A stretch of DNA of 11,587 nucleotides from an uncultured Desulfarculaceae bacterium (GTDB lineage: Bacteria > Desulfobacterota > Desulfarculia > Desulfarculales > Desulfarculaceae). The DNA lies in the NCBI GenBank assembly GCA_937908275.1, contig CALERA010000067.1, forward strand, positions 1-11,587, written 5' to 3'. The notes beneath the pieces are model-generated. The model searched no databases. It had not been told where the DNA came from and was given only the letters and a program-made list of their open reading frames with translations. Positions 6,988 through 11,587 of the stretch are shown here, one piece after another (the stretch's first letter is position 1; the number at the start of each line of letters is the position of its first letter). The position numbers were made by a program, and so were the translations under genes.

Positions 6988-8068
6988 GGCGGCGCTCCTT
7001 TCCGGCCATCAGGCCGCGCTGGCGCTTGGCCTGGGCCGCGCCCAACAGGTGGCCCCGGGTTTCCTCGGGCAGGGGTTGGATCTCCACCAGGCCCCGGGCC
7101 AGGGCCTCGGCCCATAATTTCTCCCCCACCGCGCTGCGCACCAGGACCGTGTTCCAGCCCGCCTGGCCCTCGGCCGCGCCCACCGAGAGGTCCGCCGCCT
7201 CGGCGCTCAGGTCCGGGCAGAGGGCGCAGCCGGCCAGGACCGTGGGACGGATGTCGTCCAGGGGAATCTGGCGGAGGCCGCCGGGCAGGGTCAGCTCCAG
7301 GACCCCGGCCGGGGGCGGCGGGAAGTCCGCCCGCAGGATGGGCTGGTCCACCCCGGCCTGGTCCAGGACCGCCCGCAGGCGGCGCAGGTCCAGGTTCAGG
7401 GTGCAGAAGAGCCCGATCACCAGTTGCAGCCGGCGGGCGGCGGGATAGTTGGGATGGGCGCGCAGGGCGCGAGCCCCCCAGGCCTGGCAGGGCAGGCCCA
7501 CCAGGCCCAGCGGATGGCTTTCGTCGCTGGCCAGGGCCTGATTGACCTGCATCAGGCCCGCCCCGGCGGCGTAGATCGATCCCCCGGCGGCCAGCACCCC
7601 AGCCCGGTCCGTGACCCGGGCCCCCTCCGGCGCGCCGTCCAGGCCGGCCTGGGTCAGGACCATCTCCCCCACCAGGCCCAGCTCCAGGGCCAGGGCGGCC
7701 AGGGTGCTGACCACCCCGCCGTACTGCACCTGGCCGACCAGGTCGGCGGCGGTGGCCCGGGCCCAGACGGCCTGGCGCACCGGCCCCAGTTCGGGCCACC
7801 AGGGGGCGTCGGAGGCCTGGGCCAACTCCTGGCGACGGGCCTCGGGACCGGGAGCGATGGCCTGGGGGCAGAGGTCCAGGCAGCGGCCGGAGTCCAGGCC
7901 GCAGGCGTCGGGCGCGGCCACCCGGCCGTCATGGAAAATGAGGTGGGGACAGATCCCCAGACAGGCCCCGCAGGCCACGCAAAGGCCGGGATCGAGCACC
8001 TCGGCCCGCAGGCGGGCCAGGCCGCCCCCGGGCGGCGGGGCGGGTGCGACGGCGGGGGAGCTGGCCAT
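6980..8068 (-). CDS. FrhB/FdhB-type iron-sulfur flavoprotein (coenzyme F420 hydrogenase/dehydrogenase beta subunit family)
   Basis: This 362-residue protein is the first gene of the ior operon. A ferredoxin-like segment (C30, C33, C36, C40-P) is followed by a second cysteine group with only three residues (C56, C63, C67-P). The FrhB_FdhB core then shows QYGGVVSTLAALALE, AAGGSIY, GLPCQAW (C194), IGLFC (C222) and CALCPDLSAEAADLSVG (C281, C284). Family members bind FAD and one or more 4Fe-4S clusters and move electrons between ferredoxin-type partners and F420, NAD(P)H or other acceptors. Many bacterial members do not use F420. The 8-bp overlap with iorA suggests it works with IorAB. GGGAGAAG lies about 8 nt before the ATG. 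The short Ala/Pro-rich N-terminus looks disordered. There are no membrane segments. The family call is solid; partner and acceptor are inferred. Confidence 0.88.
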   Translation of the reverse strand: MASSPAVAPAPPPGGGLARLRAEVLDPGLCVACGACLGICPHLIFHDGRVAAPDACGLDSGRCLDLCPQAIAPGPEARRQELAQASDAPWWPELGPVRQAVWARATAADLVGQVQYGGVVSTLAALALELGLVGEMVLTQAGLDGAPEGARVTDRAGVLAAGGSIYAAGAGLMQVNQALASDESHPLGLVGLPCQAWGARALRAHPNYPAARRLQLVIGLFCTLNLDLRRLRAVLDQAGVDQPILRADFPPPPAGVLELTLPGGLRQIPLDDIRPTVLAGCALCPDLSAEAADLSVGAAEGQAGWNTVLVRSAVGEKLWAEALARGLVEIQPLPEETRGHLLGAAQAKRQRGLMAGKERRHV

Positions 8069-8120
8069 GGCGCTTCTCCCGGGCGCGCGCCCCGGACCAA
8101 ACCCGAGGCGGCGCCGTGAC

Positions 8121-8150
8121 TTTTCGTGTAAATTACGTTACCTGAATGAC
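8121..8150 (-). promoter_or_regulatory. Possible promoter/operator region of the FrhB-iorAB operon
   Basis: Between the divergent operons (8069-8271) the only AT-rich stretch is here. It contains the 9-nt palindrome GTAAATTAC (8128-8136) followed by a further GTTAC (8137-8141), resembling an operator with a half-site repeat. No convincing -35/-10 pair is visible on the minus strand, so this is a positional guess. Confidence 0.25.
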
Positions 8151-8271
8151 GATGGCCCCTCGACGCGCTCCCACAGGAATCACGCCAGCGGCCCACCGGT
8201 TTCAGCTGTAGCAGGGCCGGGGGCAAAAAGCAACCGCCATGCCGGCCGCCGGGGCCGTGCCGAAAAACCGC

Positions 8272-8299
8272 TTGTCAGACGGGGCGCTTGCTTTATAAT
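8272..8299 (+). promoter_or_regulatory. Sigma-70 promoter of the tRNA-Gly gene
   Basis: TTGTCA (8272-8277, 5/6 match) and a perfect TATAAT (8294-8299) are separated by 16 bp. Transcription would begin near 8306, about 73 nt before the mature tRNA 5' end. It may also serve the rimP-nusA-infB genes by read-through. Confidence 0.85.
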
Positions 8300-8334
8300 T
8301 GTCGGAGCCGTGAGGCCCTTTGGGCGGATCGGCC

Positions 8335-8370
8335 CCCGAGGCGGCGGGAGCGTGTCCCTGGGGCCTCGGG
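8335..8370 (+). other. Hairpin in the tRNA 5' leader
   Basis: CCCGAGGC (8335-8342) pairs perfectly with GCCTCGGG (8363-8370) across a 20-nt loop. It ends 8 nt before the mature tRNA and would be removed by RNase P. It may help to insulate tRNA folding. No T tract follows, so it is not a terminator. Confidence 0.5.
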
Positions 8371-8378
8371 AGGAACGA

Positions 8379-8454
8379 GCGGGCATAACTCAGCTGGCAG
8401 AGTGCAAGCTTCCCAAGCTTGAAGTCGCGGGTTCGATCCCCGTTGCCCGCTCCA
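8379..8454 (+). tRNA. tRNA-Gly, anticodon CCC
   Basis: A complete 76-nt cloverleaf with encoded CCA. The acceptor stem is GCGGGCA with TGCCCGC, and the D-stem is ACTC/GAGT with the loop AGCTGGCA. The anticodon stem CAAGC/GCTTG encloses the loop TTCCCAA, giving anticodon CCC for GGG codons. The T-stem is GCGGG/CCCGT with the loop TTCGATC. The discriminator base is U73, and C35 is present, both expected identity elements of bacterial glycine tRNAs. It lies upstream of rimP, the position held by the initiator tRNA gene metY in E. coli. Confidence 0.97.
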
Positions 8455-8486
8455 TCGCCTTGAACCTTTTTCCGCCGCCCGGCAGG

Positions 8487-8535
8487 AGGGACGCGGGGGT
8501 TGCCGCGTACTTCCCTGGCGGGGTTGTCCCTTTTT
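8487..8535 (+). terminator. Possible weak terminator after the tRNA
   Basis: AGGGAC (8487-8492) can pair with GTCCCT (8526-8531), and T5 follows at 8531-8535. A competing inner hairpin ACGCGG/CCGCGT (8491-8496 with 8503-8508) lies within the long loop. The structure is poor for an intrinsic terminator, so partial read-through into rimP is likely. The rest of the 8455-8727 gap shows no gene and no clear promoter. Confidence 0.3.
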
Positions 8536-8727
8536 GAGGGGGCCTGTTTCGCCATCCCCCGGCGCAGCACGGCTTGCTTCGATTAGTGGACCCGATCTGA
8601 TCTGGCCGGCTCTTCTGGGCCCATGCGACGCGCGGACAGATTCGAACGGTCCACGGCTCCGCCTCTTGGCGGGGTCCGCGCCCCGGGGCTATGCCCTCGG
8701 CGCGGGAAAGGCGCTTGTTTTAGCAGC

Positions 8728-9210
8728 ATGATCCAGGCCAAGGCTGGCAAGACCGCGGATTTGGAAGCCAGGTTGCACGACCTGTTGGAGCCGGTGGTCC
8801 GCTCCGAGGGCCTGGTCTTGGTGGAGTTGCAATATCGCAGCGAGGGCGGGGGCCAGGTGCTCCGGCTCTACGTGGACCGGCCCGAGGGCGGGGTGAGCCT
8901 GGACGAATGCGCCCAGGTCAGCCGCCAGGCCAGCGACTTGATGGATGTGGAGGACCTCGTCCCCGGCCGCTACCGGCTGGAGGTCAGTTCTCCGGGACTC
9001 ACCCGCAGGCTCAAGACCGCGCGCGATTTCGAGATGTTCGCCGGCCGTCCGGTGCGGGTCATGCACCTGGACGAGGCCGGCAAGAGCCGCACCGTGCTGG
9101 GCGTGCTCAAGGGCATGATGGGCGATGACGTCCTGGTGGAGGCCGAGGGCCGCACCCGGGCCATCGCCTTGGCCAGCGTGACCAAGGCCAACCTGGCCCT
9201 GAAGGTCTAG
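8728..9210 (+). CDS. rimP: Ribosome maturation factor RimP
   Basis: This 160-residue cytoplasmic protein is needed for 30S subunit maturation (E. coli RimP is about 150 residues). The N-terminal alpha/beta domain runs from LEARLHDLLEPVV through LVLVELQYRSEGGGQVLRLYVDRPEGGVSLDECAQVSR. The hallmark YRLEVSSPGLTRRL has S87-S88-P89-G90. A small C-terminal SH3-like domain follows, with RTVLGVLKGMMGDDVLV. The ATG at 8728 gives the usual family N-terminus; the frame is open back to 8623 but that part has no family character. No good Shine-Dalgarno sequence precedes the ATG (the nearest purine-rich run, GGGAAAGG, is too far away), so the start is slightly uncertain. It is followed after 106 bp by nusA, the conserved order. 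Confidence 0.95.
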   Translation: MIQAKAGKTADLEARLHDLLEPVVRSEGLVLVELQYRSEGGGQVLRLYVDRPEGGVSLDECAQVSRQASDLMDVEDLVPGRYRLEVSSPGLTRRLKTARDFEMFAGRPVRVMHLDEAGKSRTVLGVLKGMMGDDVLVEAEGRTRAIALASVTKANLALKV

Positions 9211-9316
9211 GGCCGGGCGCGGTGGGTGCATGAGGCCGAGCCGGAGCAAACCGGGATTGACGGTTGGAGGCCCCGCGGGGCGCTGACAGACTAGGTTGCC
9301 GGGAGAGCGGTTGCCA

Positions 9317-10702
9317 ATGAGCGAACTGAAGAGGATGATCGACCAGGTGGCCAGGGAGAAGGGTCTGGATCGCGAGATCCTGATCAACACCCTGGAAGAG
9401 GCCATGCGTTCGGCCGCGCGGCGCAAGCTGGGCTCCAAGGTCGAGGTGGACGTGGCCTACAACGACGACCTGGGCGAGGTGGAGGTCTTCGAGTTCAGGG
9501 AGGTGGTCGAACAGATCACCGATCCGGAGACCCAAATCAGCCTCAAGCAGGCCCACAAGCTCGACCCCGACTGCGAGGTGGGCGACGAGCTGGGCGTGAA
9601 GGTGGACACCGGCGACTTCGGCCGCATCGCCGCCCAGAGCGCCAAGCAGGTCATCATCCAGCGCATGAAGGACGCCGAGCGCGACATCATCTTCGAGGAC
9701 TTCAAGGACCGCAAGGGCGAGATCATCCACGGCATCGTGCAGCGCTTCGACAAGGGCGCGATCATCGTCAACCTGGGGCGCACCGAGGCCGTCCTGCCCC
9801 CGCGCGAGCAGGTCCCCCGCGAGGGCTACCGCCCCGGCGACCGCATCCGGGCCTACGTCCTGGACGTCAAGCGCATCAGCCGCGGCCCCCAGATCATCCT
9901 CTCCCGCACCCACCCCGGCTTCATCCAGGCCCTGTTCGAGCTGGAAGTCCCCGAGATCGCCGAGAACATCGTCACGGTGGAGGGCGTGGCCCGGGAGCCG
10001 GGCAGTCGCACCAAGCTGGGCGTCAGCAGCAGCGACCGCGACGTGGACCCGGTGGGGGCCTGCGTGGGCATGAAGGGCTCGCGGGTCCAGGCCGTGGTGC
10101 AGGAGCTGCGGGGCGAGAAGATCGACATCATCGCCTACGACCAGGACCCGGCCCGCTACGTGGTCAACGCCCTGGCCCCGGCCGAGATCAGCCGGGTGGT
10201 GGTGGACGAGGTCAACCAGACCATGGAGGTCATCGTGGCCGACGAGATGCTCTCGCTGGCCATCGGCCGCCGGGGGCAGAACGTGCGCCTGGCCAGCAAG
10301 CTGACCGGCTGGAAGATCGACGTCAAGAGCGAGTCCAAGTACGGCGAGTCCCTGCGCGACGGTTACCGCTCCCTGCTGGACGTGGTGGGCGTCAGCGACG
10401 TGGGCGCCGACACCCTGTTCCAGGCGGGCTATGGTTCGGCCGAGGCCCTGGCCGACGCCGACGCCGGCGATCTGGCCGCCCTGCCGGGCATCGACCAGGC
10501 CCGGGCCGAGGGTCTGATCAGCGACGCGCGGGCCTACCTGAGCCAGCGGGTGACCAACGCCTCGGGCGCGGAGGACATCTTCGCGCCCCCGCCGCCCGCC
10601 GACGAGACTCCGGCCGAAGAGGCCCCGGCGGCGGAAGAAGACCCAGAAGCCGAGACCCCGGCGGACGCGGACCCGGAGCCGGAGGAGCCCGGCCAGGCTT
10701 GA
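9317..10702 (+). CDS. nusA: Transcription termination/antitermination factor NusA
   Basis: This 461-residue protein binds RNA polymerase and nascent RNA and modulates pausing, termination and antitermination. The N-terminal polymerase-binding domain is residues 1 to about 130 (MSELKRMIDQVAREKG, DREILINTLEEAMRSAARRK). An S1 domain follows (about 134-200, GEIIHGIVQRFDKGAIIVNLG). The KH1 GxxG loop is at 251-254 (GMKG) and the KH2 loop at 317-320 (GRRG, followed by QNVRLASKLTGWKIDV). A single helix-hairpin-helix region (about 356-402) replaces the two acidic repeats of E. coli. A Pro/Glu/Ala-rich acidic tail runs from about 414 to the end. The ATG with GGGAGAG 9 nt upstream is preferred over an in-frame TTG 7 codons earlier. 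The stop codon overlaps the ylxR start (TGATG). Confidence 0.97.
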   Translation: MSELKRMIDQVAREKGLDREILINTLEEAMRSAARRKLGSKVEVDVAYNDDLGEVEVFEFREVVEQITDPETQISLKQAHKLDPDCEVGDELGVKVDTGDFGRIAAQSAKQVIIQRMKDAERDIIFEDFKDRKGEIIHGIVQRFDKGAIIVNLGRTEAVLPPREQVPREGYRPGDRIRAYVLDVKRISRGPQIILSRTHPGFIQALFELEVPEIAENIVTVEGVAREPGSRTKLGVSSSDRDVDPVGACVGMKGSRVQAVVQELRGEKIDIIAYDQDPARYVVNALAPAEISRVVVDEVNQTMEVIVADEMLSLAIGRRGQNVRLASKLTGWKIDVKSESKYGESLRDGYRSLLDVVGVSDVGADTLFQAGYGSAEALADADAGDLAALPGIDQARAEGLISDARAYLSQRVTNASGAEDIFAPPPPADETPAEEAPAAEEDPEAETPADADPEPEEPGQA

Positions 10703-11013
10703 TGACCGCCCGGGAGGCCAAGGCCGCGCCGATCCGCACCTGCGTGGCCTGCCGCCAGCGCCGGCCCCAGGCCGAGCTGTTGCGCCTGGCCCAGGGTCCC
10801 GAGGGCTGGCAGGCCGACCCCAGGCGACGCCTGCCCGGACGCGGGGTGTATGTCTGCCCGCGGGAGGCCTGCTTCGCGGCCCTGGCCCAGGGCAAGGCGG
10901 CCCTGCGGGGCTTCCGGGGGGCGCCCCCGCGCCAGGCCCTGGCCCGCATGGCGGCCGGGCCGGAGTTCCAGGCCCTTTTGGGGCCGGGCGACAAGGATTT
11001 GAACCGGATTTGA
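10702..11013 (+). CDS. ylxR: YlxR-family RNA-binding protein (RnpM family)
   Basis: This 103-residue protein of the DUF448/YlxR family is typically encoded between nusA and infB. The family marks are present: RTCVACRQRRPQAELLRL with C14 and C17, and LPGRGVYVCPREAC with GRG at 46-48, C52 and C57. Known members are small RNA-binding proteins; the Bacillus protein has been linked to RNase P regulation. The ATG overlaps the nusA stop by one base, so translation is probably coupled. The upstream GGAGGAG (10681-10687) is 14 nt away, longer than ideal. The C-terminal third is Ala/Arg-rich and poorly conserved. Some relatives have an L7Ae-like gene next to it, but none is present here before infB. 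Confidence 0.93.
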   Translation: MTAREAKAAPIRTCVACRQRRPQAELLRLAQGPEGWQADPRRRLPGRGVYVCPREACFAALAQGKAALRGFRGAPPRQALARMAAGPEFQALLGPGDKDLNRI

Positions 11014-11116
11014 AGGCCGCGCCAACGGCCGCGATATCATACCTGCTTTCCAGGCACGGCAGGGGAAAGGCCGCCAACGGCGCTCCCCGCCTGGTCAAGC
11101 ACCCAGGAGATGGTGG

Positions 11117-11587
11117 ATGGCCAAATTGCGGGTCTACGAGCTGGCCAAGGAGCTCAAGCTGGACAACAAGGACCTGGTCCGGCAGCTCATTGATTTGGGC
11201 CTGGATGTGCGCAACCACATGAGCGTCATCAGCCCGGAGGAGGCCCAGGTGGTGCGCGAGCGCCTCAAGGAGGAACGCTCCGAGGTGGTCGAGGAGAAGC
11301 GGGTCACCACCCAGGTGATCCGCCGCCGCCGCCGCCAGGTGGAGAGCGACGAGCCCGAGGGCGAGCTGATCGAGGTCGCCGCCGAGGAGTCCCCGGCCGC
11401 CGCCGAGCCCCAGGAGGCCCCCGCCCCGCCGGTCATGGAAAGCGCCCCCGTCGAGCCCGAGCCCCCGGCCGCCCGGATCGTCGAACCCGAGCCCAGCCCC
11501 GCGGCCCCGGAGCCCCAGTCCGCGCCCGTGGCGGCGGCGGCGGCCGAGCCCGAGCCCCGGCCCGAACCGGTGGCGGAGACCAAGCCC
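11117..11587 (+). CDS. infB: Translation initiation factor IF-2, N-terminal part (truncated by window end)
   Basis: The first 157 codons are present and the frame is open to the end of the window. AGGAG (11105-11109) is 7 nt before the ATG. The IF2_N domain is clear: MAKLRVYELAKELKLDNKDL, then VRQLIDLGLDVRNHMSVISPEEAQVVRERL. It is followed by a basic stretch with five arginines (QVIRRRRRQ), then a long Glu/Pro/Ala-rich linker from about residue 80, as in many high-GC bacterial IF-2 proteins. The GTPase domain lies beyond the window. The 103 bp between ylxR and infB show no terminator, so the gene is probably co-transcribed with nusA and ylxR. Confidence 0.96.
   Translation, partial: MAKLRVYELAKELKLDNKDLVRQLIDLGLDVRNHMSVISPEEAQVVRERLKEERSEVVEEKRVTTQVIRRRRRQVESDEPEGELIEVAAEESPAAAEPQEAPAPPVMESAPVEPEPPAARIVEPEPSPAAPEPQSAPVAAAAAEPEPRPEPVAETKP

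Noticed and set aside
5590..7545. 651-codon plus-strand open frame opposite iorA
   Set aside because: Low-complexity Gly/Pro/Ala/His-rich translation with no motifs, while the minus strand has full-length IorA and FrhB-like signatures.
9211..9316. Small RNA or terminator between rimP and nusA
   Set aside because: There is a GC-rich GGCCCCGCGGGGC palindrome but no T tract or promoter. It is ordinary for an operon spacer.
11357..11587. Frameshifted or low-quality coding sequence in the repetitive Glu/Pro/Ala stretch
   Set aside because: The frame is continuous from the IF2_N domain, and such linkers are usual in IF-2 of high-GC bacteria.

Overview
This is a very GC-rich window of ordinary chromosomal character. 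It probably comes from an anaerobic Desulfobacterota (former Deltaproteobacteria) species. I infer that from three things: a two-subunit methylmalonyl-CoA mutase next to biotin-dependent carboxyltransferase genes, an indolepyruvate:ferredoxin oxidoreductase operon carrying an FrhB-type iron-sulfur flavoprotein, and GC-rich hairpins of a kind I associate from memory with Desulfovibrio-like genomes. A 16S or marker-gene search would be needed to fix the lineage.

Left part (1-4365, + strand): propionate/methylmalonyl-CoA metabolism. The window opens on the last codons of a biotinyl carrier protein, closed by a strong intrinsic terminator (97-143). A new promoter (about 177-218) and a leader rich in inverted repeats precede an acyl-CoA carboxyltransferase (410-1972). 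Next come the catalytic (2034-3689) and cobalamin-binding (3926-4324) subunits of methylmalonyl-CoA mutase. Together these would interconvert propionyl-CoA, methylmalonyl-CoA and succinyl-CoA. The 236 bp between the two mutase genes hold four hairpins. The outer two belong to a long palindromic repeat family arranged head-to-head; a third copy lies at 4360-4417.

Middle part (4442-8068, - strand): a tightly overlapping three-gene operon, transcribed right to left: FrhB-like Fe-S/flavoprotein, then iorA, then iorB (8-bp and 4-bp overlaps). It converges on the mutase operon. The shared 3' region carries a terminator hairpin and the third repeat copy. IorAB oxidises aryl-pyruvates to aryl-acetyl-CoA with reduction of ferredoxin. 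The FrhB-like protein is a plausible partner that passes those electrons on, or feeds them in.

Right part (8272-11587, + strand): the conserved translation/transcription cluster tRNA, rimP, nusA, ylxR, infB (infB truncated by the window end). The tRNA is tRNA-Gly(CCC) with its own near-consensus promoter. It sits where E. coli has the initiator tRNA gene metY.

The most interesting items are the 57-nt palindromic repeat with its inverted pair splitting the mutase genes, the FrhB-IorA-IorB operon with unusual cysteine spacing in IorA, and the structured leader of the carboxyltransferase gene. I saw no CRISPR array, transposase, phage gene or defence system.
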